Counted from the stretch's first letter, positions 1 through 7,267 are shown. The stretch: 11,172 nucleotides of DNA from Candidatus Hodarchaeota archaeon (GCA_016839955.1 JAEOTI010000631.1:1-11172); one strand, 5' to 3'. Numbers and translations are program-made. Notes: a model not told the origin generated them from the letters alone.

Positions 1-1143
1 GCAATAACTGGAAAAGATGAGCCCTCTGTACCAGAGATAATTAATGCAATAGGTGCATTCCCAGAGGAAGCCATTCTTACATTCCTTAGTATGTGGTTCT
101 CATATTCAAGAATTTACCGCTCTCCAGATGATAAAAGTCTGTTTATGTTTCGAGCAGGAGAAGAAACGAAACAAATATCTTTTCTCCTTGAAAAAATTGG
201 TGTTCAATATGAAAATGGATCAATTACAGATGCTGGCACATTTGTTCCGGTATATATCGTGAGTAAAACGGAAGACAATGAAGCCCTACTATCTACTCTT
301 CCCTTTATTGACTCTGAGAAAAGCAAAAGAAAATTGCTAGAAGAAGTAGCAAAACTTCGAGTTCGTCTTAAAACTAGAGACGAAAGAAATCGCAAGCTTC
401 AGGGAGTTATTGATGACTTACAAAATAAAATACATGAAATTCAAGAAAAGAAAGATAGTGCAATGTGGTCTCGGAATTATTATGAAAAACAGACTACAGA
501 TCTTCGGGAAAAGTTAGAGGCATTAGAACAAGTGAGAATGGATTTAAAAGAAGAAATTCATGTTTTACGAGCAGCATTGGATAGAGAAAAGTTATTTGAA
601 CAAAATGAATCAGAACAAATACCAGTAAAGGCTTTGACTCAAGCTGATGAAATTAAGTGGTTGAAGAAACGCTTAGCTGAGCTTGAGACAAAAATGGAAG
701 AAACTACACATACACCTACCGAAGTTGTCATCAGACAACAAGAAGTGAGATTCAGTGGTGGTCAACCAGCTTCTTTTTCAAGTCAGGGTTTTTCAATCCC
801 AATGGGTAAAAAAGGAGAAGATCTGTTACGTGCACTTCTAGGAGTCAAAGAAAATTGGATACTTCTTCTTCTTGCAGCTGAAGAAGATTTAAGCTTAGAA
901 GAGCTTGGAATTGCTATGGATTCCAAAAATTCCGCTGAACTTCGGCGAATACTTCGTCGTTTAGAAGAAGATTTAGAAATTATTGAAAGAATAAGTGATG
1001 AAAGGTTTAGGATTAACTATTCCCAAGCAAGCCAAATATTTGAAGAACAGCTTGAAAAGATTTCACATATAGATAACATGGAAATTCGATCTTTACTTAA
1101 GCAGATACCACAACTTTGGCGAACAAGAAAAACAATGGGATAA
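1..1143 (+). CDS. Coiled-coil protein with C-terminal winged-helix-like domain, 5' end cut by window edge
   Basis: The reading frame is open from the first base of the window, so the ATG at 91 is probably internal and the gene begins upstream. The 380 visible residues divide into four parts. An N-terminal globular part (about 1-100) is not recognised. A highly charged heptad-rich coiled coil rich in K, E and R covers about 105-200, with a second short segment near 215-235. A polar linker (about 236-270) follows. The C-terminal helical part (about 272-345) has the helix-helix-helix-wing look of a winged helix-turn-helix: a Leu-rich helix, DLSLEELGIAM, an Arg-rich helix with RRILRRLEEDLEII, then a short strand pair ending RFRINY. 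A role in DNA binding or protein scaffolding is inferred from architecture only. The stop is followed after 24 nt by the next coiled-coil gene, suggesting co-transcription. No family name can be given. Confidence 0.82.
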   Translation, partial: AITGKDEPSVPEIINAIGAFPEEAILTFLSMWFSYSRIYRSPDDKSLFMFRAGEETKQISFLLEKIGVQYENGSITDAGTFVPVYIVSKTEDNEALLSTLPFIDSEKSKRKLLEEVAKLRVRLKTRDERNRKLQGVIDDLQNKIHEIQEKKDSAMWSRNYYEKQTTDLREKLEALEQVRMDLKEEIHVLRAALDREKLFEQNESEQIPVKALTQADEIKWLKKRLAELETKMEETTHTPTEVVIRQQEVRFSGGQPASFSSQGFSIPMGKKGEDLLRALLGVKENWILLLLAAEEDLSLEELGIAMDSKNSAELRRILRRLEEDLEIIERISDERFRINYSQASQIFEEQLEKISHIDNMEIRSLLKQIPQLWRTRKTMG

Positions 1144-1156
1144 GATTTTTGAATTT

Positions 1157-1161
1157 GGTGA
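1157..1161 (+). promoter_or_regulatory. Shine-Dalgarno site GGTGA
   Basis: GGTGA matches the archaeal anti-Shine-Dalgarno pairing and lies 6 nt before the ATG at 1168. It would be only 3 nt from the in-frame TTG at 1165, so it favours the ATG as the start of the second coiled-coil gene. Confidence 0.6.
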
Positions 1162-1167
1162 AATTTG

Positions 1168-1638
1168 ATGTCAGATAAATCCGAAACAGAAGTACTACGC
1201 CAATTAAAAAAAAGTATCTCACTGTTTATTGAACGAATAGGACAAGAGGTACAACAACTCCATCAGCTAGTAACAACCATTCAACGTGAAGTTAAAGTAA
1301 TAAAAACTAAAAATGATGTTCAACTCATAGAACTAACAAGTAGAATCAGTAATTTAGAAAACTCTGTTGCTGGATTAGAACAAACTGCTGGAAAGCCTTT
1401 TTTAGGGGCATTAGCAGATCGAGAACCACTTATACCACAGGAGAGTATTGCTAGTAGTCAAAAAAGTGATCTAATTTCAACCCAGGCCGATATACCTTCT
1501 TCTGAAACACAAATTACTGACCAAACACCAATTTCAACTCCTGAAATGCCAAAGATTGAAACTCCCGTGCCTGAAGTTGAAAAGAAGGAAGAAAAGCGAG
1601 AATTACTCAAAGCCCTGCAACTTATCGATTCACTCTAA
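1168..1638 (+). CDS. Small coiled-coil protein with disordered Pro/Thr/Ser-rich tail
   Basis: This 156-residue protein is not recognised. Residues about 5-72 form a continuous amphipathic helix with heptad spacing of I, L and V (coiled coil). Residues about 75-140 are low-complexity and rich in P, T, S, E and Q, with several PxP-like stretches, and look disordered. The last 18 residues form a charged helix ending in a hydrophobic Leu/Ile pattern (ELLKALQLIDSL), which could be a docking peptide. There are no cysteines, no membrane segment and no signal peptide. The ATG at 1168 is chosen over the in-frame TTG at 1165 because of the GGTGA site. It follows the longer coiled-coil gene by 24 nt, so the two products may interact, which is inference. 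Being a structural or adaptor protein is the most that can be said. Confidence 0.75.
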   Translation: MSDKSETEVLRQLKKSISLFIERIGQEVQQLHQLVTTIQREVKVIKTKNDVQLIELTSRISNLENSVAGLEQTAGKPFLGALADREPLIPQESIASSQKSDLISTQADIPSSETQITDQTPISTPEMPKIETPVPEVEKKEEKRELLKALQLIDSL

Positions 1639-1640
1639 GG

Positions 1641-1648
1641 TTTTTTTT
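1641..1648 (+). terminator. T8 tract after the coiled-coil operon
   Basis: Eight consecutive T residues begin 3 nt after the TAA stop of the second coiled-coil gene. Archaeal RNA polymerase can terminate at U-tracts without a hairpin, so this is a plausible end of the operon. No stem precedes it. Confidence 0.4.
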
Positions 1649-1880
1649 CAATAAAGTGTTGATATATTCCATTTTATGACGTAATGCTATTCTTTCTTCC
1701 TTTGAATAAATTCAAAAAATTTTTTCTCTTTTTTATTAAAATTAATGAAAATTTCAGATTAGAATATCTTCCACTATTCCTGACAAATATTTAAGGATGC
1801 ATTTTTTTTCTCTGACCAAGGTACTTCAAGTTGTAATATCATTTGTTCTTAAAGACTAAACACCAAATGATAAAACACAT

Positions 1881-1900
1881 GTAAAAACTAGTAAAAACCA
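1881..1900 (+). repeat. 10-bp tandem direct repeat upstream of secY
   Basis: GTAAAAACTA is followed immediately by GTAAAAACCA, nine of ten bases identical. It ends 17 nt before the secY ATG, in the probable promoter or leader. It could be an operator half-site pair or a chance A-rich repeat. Confidence 0.4.
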
Positions 1901-1917
1901 GTTGAGATTTGATTTCC

Positions 1918-3378
1918 ATGACTTCTCGATTTCTACAAGCAATGAGGCCCTTCATGTCAATCACTCCTGAAGTTGTAAAACCGGAGAGAGAAGTAAGATT
2001 TAATGAAAAGATAATTTGGACATTATTGGCATTGATTGTATACTATGTAATGACCGTGGTACCAGTATATGGAGTAAAGGCTACAGAAGAAGGCACTGAT
2101 CCATTTTTCTGGTTAAGAACGATAATGGCAAGTCAACGTGGTACTTTAGCGGAATTGGGAATTGGGCCTATTGTTACAGCAGGATTAATTCTTCAAATTC
2201 TTACTGGTTCAAAAATAATTAATGTAAATATGGGAGATCCAGAAGAAAGATCCCTCTATACAGGTGCACAAAAAGTAATGGCTGTTTTCATGACAATATT
2301 TGAAGGCATAGCATATATTCTTGGAGGAGCATATCATGGTATCTCATTTCAAAACACTCCGGATACAGCACTCTTGATTCTTGCCCAATTGATTGCGGCT
2401 GGAATAATGATAATATTACTGGACGAGATGATTCAAAAAGGATGGGGTCTTGGGTCTGGGATATCTCTCTTTATCGCAGGAGGGGTAGCTACTCAAATTG
2501 CCTGGGGCTCAGTTAATTTGAATAAAGCTCCAGATGGTTATTATATGGGAGCAGTTGCTGCAACTGGTGAAGCTTTATCCAAAGATTTTCCCTGGGGCAT
2601 CCAAAAAGTCTTTTTTGAAAGAAAAGCAGAAGGAGAACTCCTTGAACTCCATCAAGCTGTTACAACATTCGCTTTTCTCTCCACAATTATCGTGTTTTTG
2701 ATTGTAATATACTTTGAATCTATGCGGATAGAAATACCGCTTACATACGCAAAATATCGAGGTTTTCGGGGAAAATATCCAATTAAACTCCTCTATGTTT
2801 CCAATATTCCCGTAATTCTTGTATCAGCTGTCTTTGCGGATCTTTATTTCGTCGTACAAATGATTTCGAACACGTGGAACAAAGGTGGGGATAATCTCTT
2901 CTTTAATGCTTTAGGGGAATATGACCGAGATAATCAGCCAATAGGGGGACTAGTGTACTTTCTAACGCCACCTCGAGGAATTCCCGCCGTAGCAAATGAT
3001 CCTATACGTGCTTTGGTTTATGGAACTATCATGGTGCTTTTAGCAATTGTTTTTTCATTAATGTGGATTGAGACAGCAGGTATGGGTCCAAGAGACGTTT
3101 CTAGGCAGCTTATTCAAGCGGGAATGGCAATTCCTGGATGGAGAAGAAGCCAAAAGATAATTGAAAAACGCCTGAATATGTACATTCCAGTAGCCGCCTT
3201 TATTGGAGGTGCTTTTATCGGAGTACTCGCTGCAGGGGCTGATTTTCTAGGGGCTCTAGGGACAGGGACTGGAATTCTTCTTTCTGTTTCTATTTGTCGA
3301 CAGTATTTTGATATTCTCGTTAAAGAAAAAGCAGCTGATATGCATCCTGCATTACGTGATTTCTTAGGTATTATGTGA
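1918..3378 (+). CDS. secY: Protein translocase subunit SecY (Sec61-alpha homologue)
   Basis: This is the pore-forming subunit of the SecYE-beta translocon in the cytoplasmic membrane, which exports or inserts proteins co-translationally. At 486 residues it is longer than the roughly 440 of methanogen SecY and near the size of Sec61-alpha. Family landmarks are visible. They are the N-terminal amphipathic helix with PEV and ERxVxFxEK-type residues (18-31), DPFFWLR then RGTLAELGIGPIVTAGLI around the plug and TM2 (61-91), LLDEMIQKGWGLGSGISLFIA (167-187), the cytosolic YRGFRGKYPIKLLYVSNIPVIL loop (280-301), and GADFLGALGTGTGILL near the C-terminus (440-455). About ten hydrophobic membrane segments are present. 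The ATG at 1918 aligns with the family N-terminus better than the in-frame TTG at 1909. Ribosomal protein genes, the usual archaeal neighbours of secY, are absent here. A hairpin terminator follows. Confidence 0.97.
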   Translation: MTSRFLQAMRPFMSITPEVVKPEREVRFNEKIIWTLLALIVYYVMTVVPVYGVKATEEGTDPFFWLRTIMASQRGTLAELGIGPIVTAGLILQILTGSKIINVNMGDPEERSLYTGAQKVMAVFMTIFEGIAYILGGAYHGISFQNTPDTALLILAQLIAAGIMIILLDEMIQKGWGLGSGISLFIAGGVATQIAWGSVNLNKAPDGYYMGAVAATGEALSKDFPWGIQKVFFERKAEGELLELHQAVTTFAFLSTIIVFLIVIYFESMRIEIPLTYAKYRGFRGKYPIKLLYVSNIPVILVSAVFADLYFVVQMISNTWNKGGDNLFFNALGEYDRDNQPIGGLVYFLTPPRGIPAVANDPIRALVYGTIMVLLAIVFSLMWIETAGMGPRDVSRQLIQAGMAIPGWRRSQKIIEKRLNMYIPVAAFIGGAFIGVLAAGADFLGALGTGTGILLSVSICRQYFDILVKEKAADMHPALRDFLGIM

Positions 3379-3385
3379 TGAATCA

Positions 3386-3412
3386 CCCAGGTTAGAGCCT
3401 GGGATTCTTTTT
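3386..3412 (+). terminator. Hairpin plus T-tract terminator of secY
   Basis: CCCAGG (3386-3391) and CCTGGG (3398-3403) form a perfect 6-bp stem around a TTAGAG loop. The downstream strand continues as TTCTTTTT. It lies 7 nt after the secY stop and points in the secY direction. The reverse strand has no T-tract after the stem, so it would not serve the convergent prenyltransferase gene equally. Confidence 0.7.
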
Positions 3413-3419
3413 CCCTAAC

Positions 3420-4355
3420 TTAGTTAAATGACCAATAAAGGGCACCCAGAAAAAAGGCCATTAAACCGGTCCATAATATTATCTTAGAAAATTCTCTTGC
3501 ATATTTACCTGTTTCGTAACTCTGGTCTCTTAATAAGCGAAAACAAACATTTAGCAGCAGTATCATTGTGATCGAAATAATAACTAAGTATATTGGATTT
3601 CCTTCATAAGCAAAAAACATAGGGAGCGGAGCTAGGAATATTACTAAGATCCAAAAGAAAACAGTAATATATGCAGCTGGTTTCACTCCTAAAGTTACTG
3701 CAATTGTCTTTACTCCTGCTTCTCTATCACCTTCTACATCCATAATACCTTTCATAACTTCTCTTCCCGATATTAAAAAGAAAATCAAACCAACCAGTAG
3801 AGAAATTGTAATTTGAGCTTCGGATTCTTTAACATCAATAACTAATGCTCCAAGAATGATCGGGGCGCAAATATTAAGCGCAATAGTAACATTTCCAATG
3901 GGTCCAAGCTCTTTTAATTTATAGGAATATGCTATTGATAAAAAAACGAAGATTAATGTTGGGATCAATACTTTAAGAAAAAGCCAGGCTGTAATTAGAA
4001 CACCTAGACCATAAAAAACGACAGCTATAAGAAAGACCTGGTTTAATGTGAGATCCCCTCGAACTAGAGGTCGATCATACCGTTTGTTGATTTTATCAAT
4101 TTTAAAATCACGAAAATCATTGATTGCCATTGCCCCCCCCATTAAAAGAAATGGAATCCAAATCCCAAAGATTAATTCAAGAACGTACTCTTCCATTAAC
4201 TCCCAAATAGATAAATCAGGTTGATTTAAGGTTGCTGCAATTAAAGCAGAACAGAACCCAGCAACACTGGCTAAAATGCAATGAGAAAACCGCACAATAT
4301 CACGAAAACCCGCGATGAAATTCGGTTTTTGCGATAAATCATTTTCCATGAACAT
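3420..4355 (-). CDS. UbiA-family prenyltransferase, probably digeranylgeranylglyceryl phosphate synthase
   Basis: This is an integral-membrane prenyltransferase of 311 residues with about eight or nine hydrophobic helices. The two Mg-diphosphate-binding Asp-rich motifs of the family are intact: NDFRDFKID (79-87, followed by KINKRYDRPLVRG) and GREVMKGIMDVEGDREAGVKT (about 197-217). The second motif, with its GRE..KgI.DVEGD..aGvKT form, resembles the archaeal enzyme that adds the second geranylgeranyl chain to geranylgeranylglyceryl phosphate in ether-lipid synthesis. That substrate is inferred; quinone or haem prenyltransferases share the fold. ATGs at 4355 and 4349 are both possible: a GGATGA sequence abuts the first and is 6 nt from the second. 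A TATA-like element lies about 47 nt upstream. The G8 run in the coding strand (C8 at 4133-4140) falls just before the first Asp motif. Confidence 0.92.
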   Translation of the reverse strand: MFMENDLSQKPNFIAGFRDIVRFSHCILASVAGFCSALIAATLNQPDLSIWELMEEYVLELIFGIWIPFLLMGGAMAINDFRDFKIDKINKRYDRPLVRGDLTLNQVFLIAVVFYGLGVLITAWLFLKVLIPTLIFVFLSIAYSYKLKELGPIGNVTIALNICAPIILGALVIDVKESEAQITISLLVGLIFFLISGREVMKGIMDVEGDREAGVKTIAVTLGVKPAAYITVFFWILVIFLAPLPMFFAYEGNPIYLVIISITMILLLNVCFRLLRDQSYETGKYAREFSKIILWTGLMAFFLGALYWSFN

Positions 4356-4396
4356 TCATCCAATTTGTGCCTTTTAATACATTTTTTTCAATCTCT

Positions 4397-4407
4397 TAAT
4401 ATATTTC
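4397..4407 (-). promoter_or_regulatory. TATA-box candidate for the prenyltransferase gene
   Basis: On the minus strand this reads AAATATATTAA, close to the archaeal TATA consensus. Its centre is about 47 nt before the ATG at 4355. Initiation some 25 nt downstream would leave a leader of about 20 nt, which fits a normal archaeal promoter. No transcript data exist here, so this rests on sequence and position only. Confidence 0.45.
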
Positions 4408-4479
4408 AGTTTATTCATCAATCAATTGTAACAATTCAATGAATGAGTTTTCTTTTTTTTGAGAAATAATGGTAATTTA

Positions 4480-5016
4480 ATGGGTATTATTGGGATATTG
4501 ATGCTTGGTTGGACAGAAAAACGCCGATTAAAGGGTGCTGAAATCGTTAATCAAGCAAAACCATACAAATCAGGACTTTGGCTTGAATTAGGAACTGGAA
4601 CAGGAAATAATACAATTCCACTTGGTAAAAAAGTCGATTTTCTTCTGGCAATAGATGTACATGGAAATGAATTATGTCAAATTAAAAAAAAAGATCCAGG
4701 AATAGAAGCAATTACAGCAGACTTCCGATTTCTACCAATCAAAATGAATTCCTTTTTTGGTGTTTTTGCAGCATTTTCAATGCATTTTGTAGCAGAACAA
4801 AATATTGTTTTTAATTCAATATTCAAACATCTAAAATCTGAAGGAATGTTTATCATTATTGAATATCAAACTAGTAATCCAAAACCTTGGATTCCGTTTC
4901 CCCTTCCAAAAAAAATTGCCATATACCTTCTAAAAGAAATTGGATTTAGAGAAATTCGCATTCAATTTGAGAATGAGCGATATTATATTCTAAAAAGTAA
5001 AAAAAATAAAAGATAA
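4480..5016 (+). CDS. Small class I SAM-dependent methyltransferase
   Basis: The 178-residue product has the core of a Rossmann-type methyltransferase. Motif I is LELGTGTGNNT, the glycine-rich AdoMet loop. The acidic residue ending strand 2 is in LLAIDVHGNEL. A motif II/III equivalent ADFRFLPI follows, then FGVFAAFSMHFV (strand 4) and LKSEGMFIIIEY (post-motif helix and strand 5). The C-terminus is short and Lys-rich, so only a minimal fold is present. The substrate is unknown; this pattern is close to the Methyltransf_11/25 type small-molecule or lipid methylases. The ATG at 4480 is preferred; a TTG at 4459 would add seven residues unlike the family. The ribosome-binding signal is weak. It is divergent from the prenyltransferase and ends 14 nt from the convergent SPFH gene. 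Confidence 0.83.
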   Translation: MGIIGILMLGWTEKRRLKGAEIVNQAKPYKSGLWLELGTGTGNNTIPLGKKVDFLLAIDVHGNELCQIKKKDPGIEAITADFRFLPIKMNSFFGVFAAFSMHFVAEQNIVFNSIFKHLKSEGMFIIIEYQTSNPKPWIPFPLPKKIAIYLLKEIGFREIRIQFENERYYILKSKKNKR

Positions 5017-5030
5017 GCAAGAAAAGAGTT

Positions 5031-6212
5031 CTACTTCTTTTCCTTGCCTTTCGTACTTTGAGATATTTCTTTTGCAATATGTGCAAAAGGAAGAACTAAT
5101 TGAGCTAAACTCTTGTAAGCATCCTGTCCTTCACCCAAAAGCATCATTTGATCAACTTTTATGTTCCTGAAAATCTCTGGTAAGGCTTCAATGACACGTA
5201 ATTGAAGGATATTATCTGGCTGCTCACTTAATGCCTTTGCTTGCTCTCGAATACCTTCTGCTTCAGCAATTAATTTTTGTTTTACGAGAGCTGCCTCACC
5301 ATCTGCTTCTGCAAAAAGTTCAATCTTTCGAGCTTCTGCATGCCGAATTTGTCGTTGAACTTCGACTTCAACTTCAGCTTGGAGGCGTCTAAATCGTTCA
5401 GCTTCTGCATCAATTTCTACAGTTTTTCTTGTTGTTTCTGCTTCAACAATAGCTCTCTCTTGTTCAAGTTGCTGTATCCGAATCTGTCGTTCCTTGTCTC
5501 TCTGGTCAACTTCAAGTTTTACAGTTTGATCTGAGACTCCCGTCTTCCTCGCAACTTCTAGATCACGTAGTTTTGTGACCTCTTCCATTTCTGCATTTCT
5601 TAATCGAGCTTTTTGTTGTTCTTCAATCTGTTTAACCTTTTCTAAGTTGATTTTAAGGTCAGTATTGAGAACTTCCACGTATGCGATCTCTACTGACTCA
5701 ATAGTTAGTCCCCAATCATTTACGAGGACGTGGAGTTCACTGGTAACTCGTTTAATGATTTCAGCACGTTCGCGAATGATCATCTCAATTTCCATGTTTG
5801 CACAAGTAGTACGAATAATTGATTCAGCGGCATTTTTAATGACTTTTTCAACGAAATCAGAAGCCCCTGCATCAAAAGAAACCTTTCCAAAAGCAGAACT
5901 GGGGTCTACAACTCGCCAATAAATGTAAGCAGTTAAAGAAATATCTTGATACTCATGACTGACAACACGTTCTCGAGCTTCAAGTAGAGTTTGTTGAACT
6001 GTCGTTGGAATTACTACAATTTGGTCGAAAATTGGTAAAAGGAAGACTCTTCCTCCGGTACCTGCTTTTTTAACCTTTCCATTTCTAAAATGGATAACGT
6101 ATTGGTTCGTTGTGAATTTTCTATACCTAGAAACATAGAATATTAGTGCCAAAATTACTACTAATGCAATTGCAACGATTCCCAACACAATTGGACTAAT
6201 CTCTTCTGCCAT
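5031..6212 (-). CDS. Flotillin-like SPFH/band 7 membrane protein
   Basis: The 393-residue protein starts with one hydrophobic helix (about 8-27), followed by an SPFH/band 7 domain (about 33-185, including the DISLTAYIYWRVVDP and VIKNAAESIIRTT segments). A very long Glu/Arg/Gln-rich coiled coil (about 190-330) with AEAR/AEAEG repeats comes next, and then a conserved-looking tail (ALPEIFRNIKVDQMMLLGEG). Flotillin-type proteins oligomerise on membranes and organise microdomains. The AEAEG-rich helix is typical of the flotillin/YqiK group rather than stomatin. The start is well supported by GAGGAG (plus-strand CTCCTC at 6221-6226) 8 nt before the ATG. It lies 21 nt downstream of the NfeD/YqiJ-like gene on the same strand, the same arrangement as bacterial YuaF-FloT and YqiJ-YqiK, so a shared transcript and complex are likely. 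Confidence 0.92.
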   Translation of the reverse strand: MAEEISPIVLGIVAIALVVILALIFYVSRYRKFTTNQYVIHFRNGKVKKAGTGGRVFLLPIFDQIVVIPTTVQQTLLEARERVVSHEYQDISLTAYIYWRVVDPSSAFGKVSFDAGASDFVEKVIKNAAESIIRTTCANMEIEMIIRERAEIIKRVTSELHVLVNDWGLTIESVEIAYVEVLNTDLKINLEKVKQIEEQQKARLRNAEMEEVTKLRDLEVARKTGVSDQTVKLEVDQRDKERQIRIQQLEQERAIVEAETTRKTVEIDAEAERFRRLQAEVEVEVQRQIRHAEARKIELFAEADGEAALVKQKLIAEAEGIREQAKALSEQPDNILQLRVIEALPEIFRNIKVDQMMLLGEGQDAYKSLAQLVLPFAHIAKEISQSTKGKEKK

Positions 6213-6233
6213 AATTAATTCTCCTCTTTCCTT

Positions 6234-6980
6234 TCACATTTTTTTATTGTTTGGTTGATTTGGCCATTCATCAACCAGTAAAGTACTCCCCTGTTTATCA
6301 ATGATATAAGCAGTTGCTCCCTTAAGAATAAGAACATCTGGTAAAGCTTTTGCTGGGAGTTTTATTTGAATTAATGTTCCATCATCTTTTGTATATTGAG
6401 CTCGTACAAGACCACCATCTTCATCGATATTTGTTAATGCTATTACATCATCATTGGAACGCACACCTTCAATTTCTAGTTCAACTAAGGATGATTTCGC
6501 TAATTTTTTCCATGTCCAGGATACTATTAATGTACAAAATATAGGAATTGAAACCACAATTGCTAAACGTACAAAAGGATCTACTTTATCTCCAAGTGAG
6601 TAAAACGATGTTCCTAATGCGCCAAAAACAAGTAAAAATGTAGCAGCAAGTAGAAAAAAGGGGGCAGGAGTTCCATAATCACCCCCAAGGTCATGGTCAA
6701 ATGAAATATCTTGGTCGACAGATAAGTCGTGATCAACACCAATATCATGATCAACCGATAAATCGTGGTCAACACCAATGTCATGGTCGACAGAAAGGTC
6801 ATGATCGGTTCCTAGATCTGTATCGTGATCAAAAATATGTAATCCCTGAAGAAAGACTGTTAATAAGAAGATCATAATCCCTGAAATGAGAAAACCTAAA
6901 CTTATATCTCGAACGATGATCTCCCAATCTTCGAGGTTGTTTGCTAACATATATTGCCAAAAAAAACCGATTGACCCCAT
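6234..6980 (-). CDS. NfeD/YqiJ-like membrane protein with Asp-His hexapeptide repeat and C-terminal OB-like domain
   Basis: The 248-residue protein has three hydrophobic segments: TM1 about 27-46, TM2 about 106-127 and TM3 about 137-157. Between TM1 and TM2 sits an acidic, histidine-rich loop made of eight six-residue units of the form D-H-D-[LI]-x-[VFGT] (53-100). After TM3 a beta-rich soluble domain (about 165-240) ends in the pattern LKGATAYIIDKQGSTLLVDEW, which resembles the last strands of NfeD/YqiJ OB-fold domains. The partner gene downstream encodes an SPFH protein, which supports this family. An Asp/His-rich loop suggests divalent metal binding, an inference. The ATG at 6980 is preceded by AGGTGG (plus-strand CCACCT at 6986-6991), 5 nt away. 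The family assignment comes from topology, context and the terminal strands, not from a scored match. Confidence 0.8.
   Translation of the reverse strand: MGSIGFFWQYMLANNLEDWEIIVRDISLGFLISGIMIFLLTVFLQGLHIFDHDTDLGTDHDLSVDHDIGVDHDLSVDHDIGVDHDLSVDQDISFDHDLGGDYGTPAPFFLLAATFLLVFGALGTSFYSLGDKVDPFVRLAIVVSIPIFCTLIVSWTWKKLAKSSLVELEIEGVRSNDDVIALTNIDEDGGLVRAQYTKDDGTLIQIKLPAKALPDVLILKGATAYIIDKQGSTLLVDEWPNQPNNKKM
6681..6824 (-). repeat. 18-nt in-frame tandem repeat encoding D-H-D-[LI]-x-x units
   Basis: Eight consecutive 18-nt units encode residues 53-100 of the NfeD/YqiJ-like protein. The middle four group as two 36-nt units (6717-6752 and 6753-6788) with identical protein sequence (DHDIGVDHDLSV). They differ at six bases, all silent third codon positions. 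The outermost units are degenerate (DTDLGT, DQDISF, DHDLGG). Confidence 0.9.
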
Positions 6981-7039
6981 TTAATCCACCTTTTTCTTTT
7001 ACTAACTCTTTAAACGAACTCAAGTCATTTCAAATTGAC

Positions 7040-7054
7040 TTATTAATTAAATAT
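7040..7054 (-). promoter_or_regulatory. TATA-like element upstream of the NfeD-like/SPFH operon
   Basis: On the minus strand this reads ATATTTAATTAATAA, centred about 65 nt before the ATG at 6980. It is a reasonable TATA box with a leader of around 40 nt, but a TTTAAA closer to the gene is a competing candidate. Confidence 0.3.
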
Positions 7055-7267
7055 CCTTTGTTCTTGGATATTTGCAATAGTCTGTTTGTTGCAAGTGTAA
7101 CATCAGTAACATCCTTAATAAAGTTAACTATGTTGTTCTTAGAAATTTTGAATAATAACTCGCCGAAATCTAAAATAGAATCGTTACTAAAGAAAAATTA
7201 GTAATCATTTTATGTATTAATAGGATTATTAATTGAGAATTTAAAATTAAAACGGAAAAATTTCTTG

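Larger units (their letters stand above)
1639..1917. other. AT-rich spacer before secY
   Basis: This 279-nt spacer holds T-tracts just after the preceding stop and again around 1720-1735, a TATA-like AAATATTTAA at 1785-1794, a second AT-rich GATAAAAC at 1869-1876 and a 10-bp tandem repeat at 1881-1900. It plausibly contains the end of the upstream operon and the secY promoter. No coding sequence is evident. Confidence 0.5.

Noticed and set aside
91..1143. ATG at 91 as the true start of the first coiled-coil gene
   Set aside because: The same frame is open back to base 1 with no stop and protein-like sequence, so the start is probably outside the window.
5277..5922. Plus-strand frames at 5277-5534 and 5575-5922 opposite the SPFH gene
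   Set aside because: They are antisense shadows of the long coiled-coil coding sequence, Ser/Phe-rich with no domain or start signal.
6681..6824. CRISPR-like array from the regular repeat
   Set aside because: Units are contiguous 18-nt in-frame coding repeats without spacers, inside a membrane-protein gene.
6941..7201. Plus-strand frame of 86 codons overlapping the NfeD-like start
   Set aside because: It overlaps the well-supported NfeD-like N-terminus and its Shine-Dalgarno site, has biased S/L/N/K composition, no recognisable domain and no ribosome-binding site, and lies in the origin-like spacer.
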